Shown piece by piece: positions 1 to 10,600 of a DNA stretch of 64,000 nucleotides. How positions within the stretch are numbered: position 1 is the stretch's first letter; each line of letters opens with the position of its first letter. Both the position numbers and the translations under genes were made by a program. The DNA is from Asticcacaulis taihuensis (GTDB taxonomy: Bacteria > Pseudomonadota > Alphaproteobacteria > Caulobacterales > Caulobacteraceae), in contig NZ_FMTS01000004.1 of assembly GCF_900100255.1 (NCBI RefSeq), forward strand, positions 186,001 through 250,000. Reading direction: 5' to 3'. The notes beneath the pieces were generated by a model. It was not told the DNA's origin, did no database searches, and worked only from the letters and a program-made list of their open reading frames with translations.

Positions 1-250
1 AAATGACTTTTTGGTTATGCAAACGCTCACTCTGAAGCGCCAGGCTGAGGTTGAAAACCTCCGCTTCAAGGTCGGCCTGGGAGGTCTGGGCATCCACCGT
101 TTGGCGTGAACGCAGAAAGGCGACCTCCGAGCGCAGTCCGACAAGCTCCAGGTTGAGCGAGGTCAAGCGACGCGTCAGATCAATCACGCGGGCATTGGCA
201 GTCTCGACATCTATGAGCGCCTGTTCAAGCGAAATCGCGTTCAAGTCCAT
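1..250 (-). CDS. Coiled-coil protein, N-terminal part (truncated by window edge)
   Basis: An open frame starts with ATG at 248-250 on the minus strand, 7 bases after an AAGGA ribosome binding site, and runs off the left edge without a stop. The visible 83 residues start MDLNAISLEQALIDVE and are rich in Leu, Glu, Arg and Ala in heptad-like spacing, so a long coiled coil is likely. It follows rfbA by about 80 bases on the same strand and may be the last visible gene of the rhamnose operon. Coiled-coil N-termini occur on some large polysaccharide glycosyltransferases, but no catalytic region is visible, so no function is assigned. The plus-strand frame over the same bases is judged a shadow. Confidence 0.6.
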   Translation of the reverse strand, partial: MDLNAISLEQALIDVETANARVIDLTRRLTSLNLELVGLRSEVAFLRSRQTVDAQTSQADLEAEVFNLSLALQSERLHNQKVI

Positions 251-328
251 CACAAATCCTTATTCCTAAACTTCTATAGACCACGCAACAAAAAGGGATC
301 AAGCCCGTTTTGCCCTTACGGAGCGTTT

Positions 329-1198
329 CTAACGACTCGCCAGGCACTTTTTGAGATATTGGCCATAGTCGCTCTTACCCAAACGTACGGCCAGATTGTC
401 GAGCTGGGTTTCGTCGATGAACCCTTTTCGCCAGGCAATTTCCTCGGGGCAGGCAATCTTGAATCCCTGACGCTTTTCCAGAACACGCACAAATTCCGCA
501 GCATCCAGTAGGCTGTCCGGCGTCCCGGTATCCAGCCAGGCATAGCCACGGCCAATGGGCTTCACGCTCAGTTCGCCGCGCTCCAGATAGGTACGGTTGA
601 CATCCGTGATCTCATACTCGCCGCGCGCTGAAGGCTTCAGGTTGGCGGCGATATCCACGACCTGCTGGTCATAGAAATAAAGACCGGTAATGGCCCAGTT
701 GGAACGCGGTCTTGCCGGTTTTTCCTCAACGGAAAGCGCCCTAAAATTGGCGTCAAATTCGACGACGCCATAGCGTTCCGGATCTGAGACCTGATAAGCG
801 AAAACACTAGCACCGGAAGTAATGGTGGCGGCCTCTTCCAGGAAACTGGAAAGTGAAGGTCCGTAGTAGATATTATCTCCGAGGATAAGACAGGACGGCT
901 CCCCGCCGACGAAATCGGCGCCGATGATGTATGCCTGGGCCAGACCGTCCGGCTTTGCCTGCTCGGCAAAAGATAAGCTGATACCCCACTGTTCACCGGT
1001 CCCGAGCAGTTTCTGAAACAGGGGCAGATCATGCGGTGTCGAAATTATAAGGATATCCCGAATGCCCGCCATCATGAGCGTTGACAGGGGATAATAGATC
1101 ATTGGCTTGTCATAGACAGGCATCATCTGCTTGGAGACGCCAATGGTCATCGGGTGCAGACGTGTTCCGCTGCCGCCGGCGAGAATAATGCCCTTCAT
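329..1198 (-). CDS. rfbA: Glucose-1-phosphate thymidylyltransferase RfbA/RmlA
   Basis: This cytoplasmic enzyme joins glucose-1-phosphate and dTTP to make dTDP-glucose, the first step of dTDP-L-rhamnose synthesis. The 289-residue product has the usual family length. The nucleotide-binding signature GGSGTRL lies at residues 8-14, the [11 protein letters not shown] motif follows at about 23-33, and the [10 protein letters not shown] segment lies near residue 105. Its ATG overlaps the rfbD stop by one base (TGATG), which indicates translational coupling. It is the fourth gene of an rfbC-rfbB-rfbD-rfbA series on the minus strand. Identification is very secure. Confidence 0.97.
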   Translation of the reverse strand: MKGIILAGGSGTRLHPMTIGVSKQMMPVYDKPMIYYPLSTLMMAGIRDILIISTPHDLPLFQKLLGTGEQWGISLSFAEQAKPDGLAQAYIIGADFVGGEPSCLILGDNIYYGPSLSSFLEEAATITSGASVFAYQVSDPERYGVVEFDANFRALSVEEKPARPRSNWAITGLYFYDQQVVDIAANLKPSARGEYEITDVNRTYLERGELSVKPIGRGYAWLDTGTPDSLLDAAEFVRVLEKRQGFKIACPEEIAWRKGFIDETQLDNLAVRLGKSDYGQYLKKCLASR

Positions 1199-2097
1199 CA
1201 GGAAGGATCCTCTTCTTTTGGTCCGATCAGCCGGTCAAGGCAGTCATCGAGCGATGTGGGCCACGGATCGAGGCGCAGACCGAATGTATCGTCGAGTTTG
1301 TCACCATTAAGGCGTGAATTGGCCGGGCGTTTCGCGGGGGTCGGGTAATCCGCCGTTGTGATGGGATTAACCCGAACCGGTTTACGACCGCGCTTCTCGG
1401 CGCCTTTGAAAATAGCCGTTGCAAATTCAGCCCAGGTGGTTTCCCCCTGGCCGGTGAGATGAAACGTGCCGCGGATGGTCGGGTCGCGATCGATGACGAC
1501 CTGTTGGGCGATAGCCAGCAGAGCGCGCGCAATCTCCAGAGCGTAGGTCGGACAGCCATGCTGGTCCGCGACAACACTCACTTCGTCCCGGGTCTCGCCC
1601 AGACGCAACATCGTCTTTACAAAGTTGTTGCCGTAGGGCGAATAGACCCAGGCCGTGCGCAGAATGACGTGGTTGTCCGTGGCCGCACGAATCTGTGTTT
1701 CACCGGACAGTTTGGTCTTGCCGTAGACGCTGACCGGCGCCGGCATATCCGCTTCGGTGTAAGCGTCCGCCTTATCACCGGCAAAGACATAGTCTGTCGA
1801 CAAGTGGAGGATCGGTATATCCAGTTCAGCCGCCAGCCTGGCCAGCACACCCGGGGCATCGCCATTAATTTTCTGCGCCAGCTCGGTTTCGGTTTCCGCC
1901 TTGTCGACGGCGGTATAGGCCGCGGAAGAAATAATCACATCCGGGCGCGCCTCGCGGACAGGCGGTTCCAGTGACTCCGGCTGTGACAGATCTATTTCCG
2001 GCAATCCGATGCGGATGATCTCCAGGCCTAGCTTTTGCCCCAGCACCTGCAGAGAGGTATCGACCTGGCCTTCTTTTCCGGTAACAAGAATACGCAT
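1198..2097 (-). CDS. rfbD: dTDP-4-dehydrorhamnose reductase RfbD/RmlD
   Basis: This enzyme makes the final NAD(P)H-dependent reduction giving dTDP-L-rhamnose. The 299-residue protein is a short-chain dehydrogenase of typical RmlD length. It carries STDYVFAGD near residue 103 and the catalytic YGKTK (YxxxK) near 128-132. The N-terminal dinucleotide loop reads GKEGQVD instead of the usual GxxGQxG: the third glycine (position 13) is Asp, codon GAT. The change is odd but the rest of the fold motifs are intact, so the gene is probably functional. It begins 4 bases after rfbB ends and overlaps the rfbA start, consistent with one operon. Confidence 0.95.
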   Translation of the reverse strand: MRILVTGKEGQVDTSLQVLGQKLGLEIIRIGLPEIDLSQPESLEPPVREARPDVIISSAAYTAVDKAETETELAQKINGDAPGVLARLAAELDIPILHLSTDYVFAGDKADAYTEADMPAPVSVYGKTKLSGETQIRAATDNHVILRTAWVYSPYGNNFVKTMLRLGETRDEVSVVADQHGCPTYALEIARALLAIAQQVVIDRDPTIRGTFHLTGQGETTWAEFATAIFKGAEKRGRKPVRVNPITTADYPTPAKRPANSRLNGDKLDDTFGLRLDPWPTSLDDCLDRLIGPKEEDPS

Positions 2098-2101
2098 ATG
2101 A

Positions 2102-3154
2102 TCAGACTTTCAGGACGCCGAGGCGTTCGCCCGTATAGACCTCGCCCCGCAGCGGACGCCACCACGCTTCGTTATCCAGATACCAGCGGACCGTCTTTTC
2201 GATGCCGCTGTCGAAGTTTTCCTGCGCCTTCCATCCCAGTTCGGTTTCCAGTTTGGTCGCGTCAATAGCGTAGCGGTGATCATGACCCGGCCGGTCAGTG
2301 ACAAAGGTGATGAGATTGTCGTGGGGGGCGTTTTGCGGGCGCAGTTCATCCATGATGGCGCAGATGCGACGAACGACGTCGATATTCTTGCGCTCGTTAC
2401 GGCCGCCGACATTATAGGTCTCGCCTGGGCGTCCCTGCGAACAAATCAGGTGCAGGGCGCGTGCATGATCCTCGACATAAAGCCAGTCACGGATGTTGCT
2501 GCCGTCGCCGTAGACCGTCAGAGGCTTGCCTTCCATGGCATTGATGATGTTGAGCGGGATCAGCTTTTCGGGGAAGTGATAGGGACCGTAATTATTGGAG
2601 CAGTTGGATACGACGACTGGCAGACCATAAGTCCGGTGCCAGGCCTTTGCCAGGTGATCCGAAGCGGCTTTTGACGCCGAATAGGGTGAAGACGGATCGT
2701 AAGGCGTGGTCTCTTCAAAAAGACCGGTTGCCCCCAGGGACCCATAAACCTCATCGGTGGATACATGCAGAAAGCGGAAATTGGCCCGGGCCTCGCCTTG
2801 CAGGCTGTTCCAGTAGTTGCGGGCGCCTTCCAGCATGGAAAATGTGCCCATAACGTTGGTTTCTACAAAGTCCTTCGCGCCGGTGATGGAGCGATCAACA
2901 TGGCTTTCGGCCGCCAAGTGCATGATGTGGTCGGGGCGGAAAGTGGCGATGGTTGCGCTGATCTTGCCATAGTCGCAGATATCAGCCTGGACGAAATGGT
3001 AGTTATTGGCGCCTTCGATCGGGATCAGGGATTCAAGGTTGCCGGCATAGGTCAGCTTGTCGAGGTTCAAAACATCGGCGCCCACTTCGCTGACCAGATA
3101 ACGCACCAGCGCCGAGCCAATAAAACCGGCGCCACCGGTAACCAGAATACGCAT
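2102..3154 (-). CDS. rfbB: dTDP-glucose 4,6-dehydratase RfbB/RmlB
   Basis: This NAD-dependent enzyme converts dTDP-glucose to dTDP-4-keto-6-deoxyglucose. The 350-residue product has the extended-SDR NAD motif GGAGFIG at residues 7-13, a STDEVYG catalytic segment near residue 131 and the YSASKAASD YxxxK motif near 160, all typical of RmlB. A GAGGG sequence lies upstream of the ATG. It sits between rfbC (about 110 bases upstream) and rfbD (4 bases downstream). The gap to rfbC shows no strong terminator, so all four genes may share a transcript. Confidence 0.97.
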   Translation of the reverse strand: MRILVTGGAGFIGSALVRYLVSEVGADVLNLDKLTYAGNLESLIPIEGANNYHFVQADICDYGKISATIATFRPDHIMHLAAESHVDRSITGAKDFVETNVMGTFSMLEGARNYWNSLQGEARANFRFLHVSTDEVYGSLGATGLFEETTPYDPSSPYSASKAASDHLAKAWHRTYGLPVVVSNCSNNYGPYHFPEKLIPLNIINAMEGKPLTVYGDGSNIRDWLYVEDHARALHLICSQGRPGETYNVGGRNERKNIDVVRRICAIMDELRPQNAPHDNLITFVTDRPGHDHRYAIDATKLETELGWKAQENFDSGIEKTVRWYLDNEAWWRPLRGEVYTGERLGVLKV

Positions 3155-3263
3155 TCACAAATCATCCCTCATAAGCTGGCGCATTAAACTTTCGGTTGAA
3201 CCCACAGGTTCCGGTCCGCAAAGCTCCCCCACTGCCAGCACAATCAATCAGCCAATATATCGC

Positions 3264-3806
3264 CTAGCGTAAAGACGCAAGCTTAGGCTGCACCTTATCC
3301 TTGTCGGAAAGTACCGCTTTCGACAGATCGATCGGCCACTCGATACCTATAGCCGGATCATCAAAGGCCAGGCCGGCGTCATGGGGCTGTGAATAGGGGT
3401 TGGTCACCTTGTAGAAAACGATCGTATCCGGCTCCAGCGTGCAGAAACCGTGGGCGAATCCTTCCGGCACCCATAACTGTTCCCCCTTTTCGGCGGTCAA
3501 GGTTGCGCCGATCCATTGCCCGAAAGTGTCCGATTCCGGCCGGATATCAACAGCGACATCGAATATGGCGCCCTTCAGGCACCGGACCAGCTTACCCTGC
3601 GGGAATGGCGCCTTCTGATAGTGCAACCCGCGAATCGTTCCGACCTGCGCCGAAAGCGACTGATTGTCCTGAACGAAGGTCACATCCTCAATGTGCTCAC
3701 GAAACCAGTCCGCCTTAAAGGCTTCCATGAAATAGCCCCGGCTGTCGCCAATCAGCTTAGGCAGAATAAGGGCCGGGCCGGAAATTTCAAAACGCTTGCT
3801 GTCCAC
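3264..3806 (-). CDS. rfbC: dTDP-4-dehydrorhamnose 3,5-epimerase RfbC/RmlC
   Basis: This cupin epimerase inverts C3 and C5 of dTDP-4-keto-6-deoxyglucose. The product is about 180 residues, the normal size. It has the catalytic RGLHYQ histidine region near residue 60 and the YKVTNPYS segment near residue 133 that carries the conserved tyrosine. A GTG at 3804-3806 is preferred as the start because AAGG lies 7 bases upstream; an in-frame TTG lies one codon earlier. It is the first gene of the rhamnose set on this strand and follows the GT2 gene after about 70 AT-rich bases that may hold a promoter. Confidence 0.95.
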   Translation of the reverse strand: MDSKRFEISGPALILPKLIGDSRGYFMEAFKADWFREHIEDVTFVQDNQSLSAQVGTIRGLHYQKAPFPQGKLVRCLKGAIFDVAVDIRPESDTFGQWIGATLTAEKGEQLWVPEGFAHGFCTLEPDTIVFYKVTNPYSQPHDAGLAFDDPAIGIEWPIDLSKAVLSDKDKVQPKLASLR

Positions 3807-3877
3807 CAATTCACCTTTTTCATGAGTAACGCGCGGAACATGCTACGCCACCATTTAAAGATAAAGCTCTTTTTTAT

Positions 3878-5173
3878 TTAAATTTTTATGGCGCGATCGG
3901 TATCGCGGCGCAGGCCTTCCGGATAGAAACAGGAGTGCCGGGCGGCCGCGCCATGACGGCGGTAAAATGCCTTCAATTCGGTCTGCCTTCGCGCCCGTTC
4001 GGCGGGATGGTCATCATCGCGTCGCGACTGGCTTTCCTTGTGAATCAACGTTGCCTGAGGCGCATATATGACCTTAAGTCCCTGTTCGCGCACACGCAGG
4101 CACAGATCGACATCGTTCAGGCTGATCGCAAAATCGTCCTCATTGAAGCCACCCAGTGCCTCGAACAGGCTGGCGCGTATCATAAGACAAGCCCCCGTTA
4201 CGGCATCGACCTCACCCGCCACCGCCATGAGGGGGTTGCGGGACCAAACGTCGCGTGGCGCCAGACGGAAAGGATGCCCCGGGCCAGGCACCAGATTTGC
4301 GGCAATACCGGCATGCTGGAGCAGGCCCGATGGATAAAGCAGACGTGCACCGACGACACCCACATCGGGTCTTGTCGCGTAACCAAGCATTCCGTTCAGC
4401 CAGTCGGCGTCCATCGCTTCGATATCATCATTCAGAAAAAGCAGGCATTCGTGCCGGGCCAGTCTTGCACCGGCATTACACAGCCGCGAAAAGTTGAAAG
4501 GGATATCGAGACGCAGCACCTGTGTATTTTCCCGTCCGCGCAGATCATCAAGAACGCGCAGCATGTCCGGCGCGACAGCGCCATTATCCACAATTATAAG
4601 TTCCGTTTGCGCGTCCTCCATGGCGCCCAGCGAATTAACGCAGCTTTCAAGCAATTCGGCATGAACCTTGGTCGGAATAATGATTGAAACCGACGGTTTT
4701 TCTGTCAATGCCATCGGCGGCAAGAATTCGCGGTGTTCAACGGGCAGGTCAGCGCCTGAAGGCGCGATGTCAAAGCTCGCTGCCGTCAAACGCCCTTTGC
4801 GCCGCCAGAAACCGGCAATTGAGGTGACCGCCTGGACAGGACCTCTCCTCAAAAGGCTCAAGAGCTTGCGAGTAAAAAAAACCAACCGCTTCAGGACGGA
4901 CATCTGAACGATCCTGAGCGTGGCCCGCCCCTGCGGGTGGAGCTGACGCAACCAAATACCATAACACCCTTTGGGCACGAACAGGACAAGCTCGCTGCCA
5001 TCGCGCAGATACACGACACTGCGCTGATAAGTCTCCACCTCCAAGAGCTCGACCTCCAGTCCGCCCCCCACAGCCTGGAAGAGACACATCCCCGATAGTT
5101 CGCGCGGCGCCATATCCAATTTCTCTCCGGCAGCGATCGGCGCCTGTGTATTTGCTTTCGTTGTCATCATCAC
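3878..5173 (-). CDS. Family 2 glycosyltransferase
   Basis: The 431-residue protein has an N-terminal region of about 150 residues without a recognised fold, then a GT-A family 2 domain. VSIIIPT opens the domain near residue 160, a FLNDDIEA (DxD-type) segment lies near 240, and the LNDVDLCLRVREQG motif near 365 is typical of rhamnosyl- and related transferases. The N-terminal part may be an accessory domain. Placement next to the dTDP-rhamnose genes suggests, but does not prove, that it transfers rhamnose or a neighbouring sugar in a surface polysaccharide. The start offers three consecutive ATG codons and no strong ribosome binding site. Confidence 0.85.
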   Translation of the reverse strand: MMMTTKANTQAPIAAGEKLDMAPRELSGMCLFQAVGGGLEVELLEVETYQRSVVYLRDGSELVLFVPKGCYGIWLRQLHPQGRATLRIVQMSVLKRLVFFTRKLLSLLRRGPVQAVTSIAGFWRRKGRLTAASFDIAPSGADLPVEHREFLPPMALTEKPSVSIIIPTKVHAELLESCVNSLGAMEDAQTELIIVDNGAVAPDMLRVLDDLRGRENTQVLRLDIPFNFSRLCNAGARLARHECLLFLNDDIEAMDADWLNGMLGYATRPDVGVVGARLLYPSGLLQHAGIAANLVPGPGHPFRLAPRDVWSRNPLMAVAGEVDAVTGACLMIRASLFEALGGFNEDDFAISLNDVDLCLRVREQGLKVIYAPQATLIHKESQSRRDDDHPAERARRQTELKAFYRRHGAAARHSCFYPEGLRRDTDRAIKI

Positions 5174-5222
5174 TCATAGTGGCGCAATTCAAATAACAAG
5201 ACGAGCCATTTTACAGAATTTT
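5174..5222. promoter_or_regulatory. Divergent intergenic gap between GT2 and GT4 genes
   Basis: Only 49 bases separate two divergently read glycosyltransferase genes, so both promoters must lie here or extend into the coding ends. The gap is AT-rich but no clear -35/-10 pair stands out. If the GT4 gene really starts at the internal ATG at 5337, the regulatory space would be larger. Confidence 0.35.
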
Positions 5223-6398
5223 ATGTTGCGATCCATTCTACACGCCAGTCATCGCGCCGCCTTCAAAATCAAATACGCTGCCCGTTCCCGCAAGTGGAGT
5301 CCGGCCCAGGAAAGGGACCGACCCAAAGATTCCCGAATGATCATTTCCGGCTATTTCGACGAGGCCCTGGGCATAGGCCGAGCCGGCCGGCTAGTCGCAA
5401 ATCGACTTGAAGAACTTGGATATGACGTTATACGTGAAGATCTACGTCCATTCGATCATGGGCTGTTGCGGACATCACAAAAATCCTTTCCTGGTAAGGC
5501 GCCTGTCTGGTTGATCACTGTCAATCCGCCAGAGGCACAACTGGCGTTCTACGGGCACAGACCCGACGAATGGAAGGACGCTTATCGCATCGGCATCTGG
5601 CACTGGGAAAGTAGCCGCGCACCAGACGAATGGGTCCCGCTTGCACCCTATTTTCATGAAATATGGGTACCGAGCGCCTTCGCTGCAGGGGCCGTAAAAG
5701 GTGCCTTCGATGCTTGCGGGCAAAGCCAACTTTCCGACCGTGTCCAGGTTCACGCCTTACCGGTTGAGATTCCGCCGAGCAGAAAGTCGAAACGCTGGGA
5801 TAACAAAATACAGGTCTTGACCATGTTCGATCCGCGCAGCCATTTCGAACGCAAAAATCCCGCAGCCGTTATCGATGTGTGGCTGGCATTGTTTCCCCAA
5901 CCCGAAACGAATGCGCAACTGACGATAAAGACGCTTGAGGAATCTACAAGTCATCCACTATTTGAAGCCCTCACGACACGCGTGACGGGCAGAAATGATA
6001 TTCAGATACGCGCCGAAACGCTCGATGCGGCTGGCACCGACGCTATGATCAACGATTGCGACATCATGATGTCGCTACACCGGGGCGAAGGCTACGGCCT
6101 ACCACTGGCCGAAGCCATGGCGGCAGGCAAAGCTGTTCTTGCGACCGGATGGTCGGGCAATATGCAATTCATGACACCCGAAAATTCGTGGCCCGTACCC
6201 TTCGATCTAGTTTCAGCTCCAAGCCGATATAACGGACCCGCAGCGCACTGGGCCGAACCAAATCTGCAGCAGGCTGCAATCGGATTGAAATCACTTATAG
6301 AATCCGAAAACCTTCGCTGTAGATTAGGGACACAGGCACGACGAGATATGGTTACCCTTCGCGACCGTTGGCGCGAACAGGCGGCATGGCTTAAGTAG
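5223..6398 (+). CDS. GT4-family (group 1) glycosyltransferase
   Basis: A GT-B fold transferase of 391 residues. The C-terminal half carries the family signature HRGEGYGLPLAEAMAAGKAV, with two glutamates 8 residues apart in the E-x7-E arrangement that binds the donor nucleotide sugar. The N-terminal half has a SGYFDEALGIGRAGR loop typical of the acceptor domain. The first 38 residues are basic and poorly family-like; a start at the ATG at 5337 (MIISGYFDEALG) is possible, and neither start has a strong ribosome binding site. It is divergent from the GT2/rhamnose genes and probably acts on the same polysaccharide. Codon use looks less GC-biased than in the efflux genes downstream. Confidence 0.8.
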   Translation: MLRSILHASHRAAFKIKYAARSRKWSPAQERDRPKDSRMIISGYFDEALGIGRAGRLVANRLEELGYDVIREDLRPFDHGLLRTSQKSFPGKAPVWLITVNPPEAQLAFYGHRPDEWKDAYRIGIWHWESSRAPDEWVPLAPYFHEIWVPSAFAAGAVKGAFDACGQSQLSDRVQVHALPVEIPPSRKSKRWDNKIQVLTMFDPRSHFERKNPAAVIDVWLALFPQPETNAQLTIKTLEESTSHPLFEALTTRVTGRNDIQIRAETLDAAGTDAMINDCDIMMSLHRGEGYGLPLAEAMAAGKAVLATGWSGNMQFMTPENSWPVPFDLVSAPSRYNGPAAHWAEPNLQQAAIGLKSLIESENLRCRLGTQARRDMVTLRDRWREQAAWLK

Positions 6399-6525
6399 AG
6401 TGTAATTTTCCCTTTGCATCTGCCGGTCATGTGGCTAGCTTTGTCCCAGAATCCGTACGCCACACTTTTTTCGCCGGATTTCATTCGCGCCTGCGTTAAG
6501 AAGGGCAGTATCCAAGAGGCGCCTG

Positions 6526-7683
6526 ATGTTTAAACCTGTACCTACCGTGATTGCTGCCGTCCTGATCGGCACGCTTTGCCTTTCTGCTTGCGCCCAAAAG
6601 GACGACAGCGGTGCTAAGGGGGCGCGCGGACCGACACCAGTAGGTTATGTGGTGGTCAATACCCAGCCCCTCAACCTGACCCAGGAACTGGCTGGCCGGA
6701 CTTCAGCGTACCTCGTCTCCGAAGTGCGTCCGCAGGTGGGCGGCATCATCAAGGCGCGGCTGTTTACAGAGGGCGGACAGGTTACTGCTGGACAGTCTCT
6801 CTACCAGATCGATCCGGCCACCTATCAGGCGGCCTATGACAGCGCACTGGCGCAACAGGCCCAGGCCCAGGCCAATTATGATTCGGCGAAACAAAAGGCC
6901 GACCGCTACACCCAGCTCATCAGTATCAAGGCCATCAGCCAGCAGGATTACGACGATGCCCAGACGGCGCTGAAGACCGCGGCCGCCACCCTGGCCCTGC
7001 AAAAGGCCGCTGTCCAGACCGCCCGCATCAATCTGAACTACACCAAGGTCGTCTCGCCGATCTCCGGTCAGATCGGCAAGTCCGCGGTCACGCCCGGCGC
7101 GCTCGTCACCGCCAACCAGACCACCGCCCTGGCGACGGTGCAGGATCTGTCTAAAATCTATGTCGACATCACCCAGTCAGCCTCCGACCTGCTGAAGCTC
7201 AAACGCGCCCTGGCATCGGGAGAACTGGGCGCGCCGGATCATGCGGACGTCACCCTGACGCTCGATGACGGCTCGACCTACCCACTCACCGGCCGTCTGG
7301 AATTTTCCGACGTCACGGTCGATCCGGCCACTGGTTCGGTGACGCTGCGCGCCGTTTTCGCCAATCCGCAGGGCCTGCTGCTGCCCGGCATGTTCGTCAA
7401 TGCCCGCATCGTCAAGGGCACGGTGTCGCAGGCCATCCTGATTCCACAGGGCGCCGTGGTGCTGGATCCGACGGGCGGGGCAAGCGTGCTGCTGGCCGGG
7501 GCTGACAACAAGGCGCACAAGCAGGTCATTACGCTGGGCCAGATGCAGGGCAATCAGTGGCAGGTGCTGAACGGCCTCAAGGCCGGCGACAAGGTGATCG
7601 CCGAAGGCGCCATGAAGCTGAAGGACAAGGGCGAGATCAAGGCCCAGCCGATCAAGCCCGCTCCCAACGCTTCGGAGCAATAG
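6526..7683 (+). CDS. RND efflux periplasmic adaptor (MexA/AcrA type)
   Basis: The 385-residue lipoprotein is the membrane fusion protein of a tripartite efflux pump. It has a signal peptide ending in a lipobox LSAC (Cys near residue 22), then the adaptor core: a lipoyl-like half near VRPQVGGIIKARLFTEGG, an alpha-hairpin rich in Ala and Gln (about residues 100-165), and the second lipoyl half near VVSPISGQIGKS. A RBS (GAGG) lies 6 bases before ATG. It is followed after 3 bases by the pump gene and then by the porin, forming a three-gene operon. No TetR or MarR repressor is adjacent, so control is not visible here. Confidence 0.93.
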   Translation: MFKPVPTVIAAVLIGTLCLSACAQKDDSGAKGARGPTPVGYVVVNTQPLNLTQELAGRTSAYLVSEVRPQVGGIIKARLFTEGGQVTAGQSLYQIDPATYQAAYDSALAQQAQAQANYDSAKQKADRYTQLISIKAISQQDYDDAQTALKTAAATLALQKAAVQTARINLNYTKVVSPISGQIGKSAVTPGALVTANQTTALATVQDLSKIYVDITQSASDLLKLKRALASGELGAPDHADVTLTLDDGSTYPLTGRLEFSDVTVDPATGSVTLRAVFANPQGLLLPGMFVNARIVKGTVSQAILIPQGAVVLDPTGGASVLLAGADNKAHKQVITLGQMQGNQWQVLNGLKAGDKVIAEGAMKLKDKGEIKAQPIKPAPNASEQ

Positions 7684-7686
7684 TTC

Positions 7687-10600
7687 ATGTTGTCGCGTTT
7701 CTTTATCGTCCGGCCGATCTTCGCCTGGGTCATCGCCATCGTCATCATGCTGGCCGGCACCCTGGCCATCTTCACCCTGCCGGTCGAGCAATATCCGAAG
7801 ATTGCCCTGCCGCAGGTCACGGTTTCGGCCACCTATACCGGCGCCTCGGCCAAGGTGGTCGAGGATTCGGTGACCCAGGTGATCGAACAGGGCATGACCG
7901 GGCTGGATGGCCTGAAATACATGACCTCGACCTCCTCGACGGGTTCCGGTTCGGTGACCCTGGTGTTCGAGGCCGGCACCGATCCGGATTTCGCCCAGGT
8001 TCAGGTGCAGAACCAGGCCAATTCGGTGATCCGCCGCCTGCCGACCGACGTGCAGCAGCAGGGCCTGCGCGTCAACAAGGCATCGGGCTCCACCCTCATG
8101 GCCATCGCCCTCTATACCGAAGACGACAGCCTGACCAACGCCGACCTCGCAGACTGGATCGCTTCCAATCTCAATGACCCGATATCCCGCATCGAAGGCG
8201 TTGGCGATACTCGCGTCTTTGGTTCGCAATACGCCATGCGCATCTGGCTGAACGCCGACAAGCTGGCCAGTTTCAGCCTGACACCGACGGACGTCATCAA
8301 TGCTATCCGGGCGCAGAACACCCAGGTTTCCGCCGGCAATCTGGGGGCCGATCCGGCAACGCCGGACACCGCGATCAACGCCACCATCACGGCGCAGTCA
8401 CAGCTTCAGACCCCGGCGCAGTTTGAGAACATCATCGTCAAGAACAACGCCGCCGGCACGCCCGTCTATCTGCGCGACGTGGCGCGCGTCGAACTGGGGC
8501 CGCAAAACTACGGCAGCATCGCCCGTATGAACGGCCACAAGGCTTCGGGGATGCAGATTACCCTGGCCACCGGCGCCAATGCGCTCAAGACCGCCGATCT
8601 GGTCAAGGCCAAGATCAAGGAACTGGAACCCTCCTTCCCGGCCGGTGTCAAATACGCCATCCCCAACGACTCGACAGATTTCGTCAAGCTGTCGATCGAA
8701 GACGTGGTGAAGACCCTGATCGAAGCCATCGTGCTCGTCTTCGTCATCATGTTCATCTTCCTGCAAAACTGGCGCGCCACGCTTATTCCGGCCATCGCCG
8801 TGCCGGTCGTTCTGCTGGGCACGTTCGGCATCCTGGCCGTCTTCGGCTTCTCCATCAATACGCTCACCATGTTCGGACTGGTGCTGGCCATCGGACTGCT
8901 GGTCGATGACGCCATTGTCGTGGTCGAAAACGTCGAGCGCGTCATGCACGAAGAGGGTCTGGGGCCGCTGGAAGCGACGCAAAAATCGATGGACGAGATC
9001 ACCGGCGCCCTGATCGGCGTCGCCTCGGTGCTGGCCGCCATGTTCGTGCCGATGGCCTTTTTCGGCGGCACGCAAGGAATCATCTACCGCCAGTTTTCGG
9101 TGACGCTCGTTTCGGCCATGGGCCTGTCAGTGCTCGTCGCCCTCGTTCTGACCCCGCCGCTCTGCGCCACCCTGCTGCGTCGCCCGAAGCCGCATGAAGG
9201 CATCACGGTCGCACCGGAAGGCGCGGAAGAAGAGGATGTGAAGGTCAAGGGGCTGCTCGCCGGCTTCAATCGTGGTTTCCAGGTCTTCGCACATCGTTAC
9301 CAGAAATCGGTCAAGGGCATTATCCGCAAGCCCGGCCTGTTCATGCTGGTCTATGCCGGCATCATCGCCGCCGTGGTTGGCCTGGCCATGACCCTGCCAA
9401 CCTCCTTCCTGCCAGATGAAGACCAGGGCGCGCTGATGACCCAGGTCCAGTTGCCGGTCGGCTCCACCACCGACAAGACGGTGGCCGTCCTCAAGCAGGT
9501 CCAGGAGGTCTATCAGAAAGACCCGTCGGTTGCCTATGTCTTCACCATCGCCGGTTTCGGCGGGTCCGGATCGGGCGGGAACCAGGGCATGGCTTTCGTC
9601 CGTATGAAGGATTTCAAACAACGCCACAGCGACGACATGAAGGTGTTTGCCCTCGTCGATCGCGTCAACAAGCAGTTTTCCAAAATCCACACGGCCCGCG
9701 TCTTCCCGATCATCCCGCCGGCCGTGCGCGAACTGGGCAATGCCTCCGGCTTCGACTTGCAGTTGAAGGATGTCAGCGGCGTGGGCCACGAGGGCCTGGC
9801 CGACGCGCGCGACCAGTTAGTGGCAGCAGCGGCCAAGGAGCCGATCCTGCAGAACGTCCGCGCCAATGTTCAGGACGACACCCCGCAGCTCAAGCTCGAT
9901 ATCGACAATACCCGCGCCGGCGCCATGGGTGTGGCGGTCTCCGACATCAATTCGCTGCTGGGCACCGCGCTCGGCGGCACCTATGTCAATGACTTCATCG
10001 ACCGCGGCCGGATCAAGCGCGTCTATGTCCAGGGCGATGCCCCGTTCCGCAGCCAGCCGGAGGACATCAACCGCTGGTTCCTGCGCAACAACGAAGGCAG
10101 CATGGTCCCCTTCTCGGCCGTAGGCTCATCACGCTGGACCTTCGGCCCGCCGCAACTGCAACGCTACAATGGTGCCGGCTCGATGGAAATCCAAGGCACC
10201 GCCGCCACCGGCCAGTCCAACGGCAAGGCCATGGAAAAGATGGAAGAACTGGCGGGGCAATTGCCCCCCGGCATCGGTTACGAATGGACCGGCATCTCGC
10301 TCCAGGAAAAGGAATCCGGCCAGCAGGCGCCTGCGCTCTACGCCCTGTCCGTACTGGTTGTGTTTTTGCTTCTGGCCGCGCTCTATGAAAGCTGGTCGAT
10401 CCCGTTCGCTGTCATCCTCGTCGTGCCGCTGGGCGTCTTCGGCGCCCTGCTGGCCACCTGGTTCCGCGGGCTGGATAACGACATCTACTTCCAGGTCGGC
10501 CTGCTGGCCACCATGGGCCTTTCGGCCAAGAACGCCATCCTGATCGTCGAATTCGCTAAGATCCTGCACGAGGAAGGCCGTACCCTGCTCGACGCCACCC

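Noticed and set aside
51-269. Plus-strand frame of 72 codons at the left edge
   Set aside because: Arg/Ser-rich translation; the minus-strand coiled-coil frame has a good ribosome binding site and operon position.
7177-8229. Open frame of 350 codons opposite the RND genes
   Set aside because: His/Gly/Asp-rich translation typical of antisense shadow, fully covered by adaptor and permease genes.
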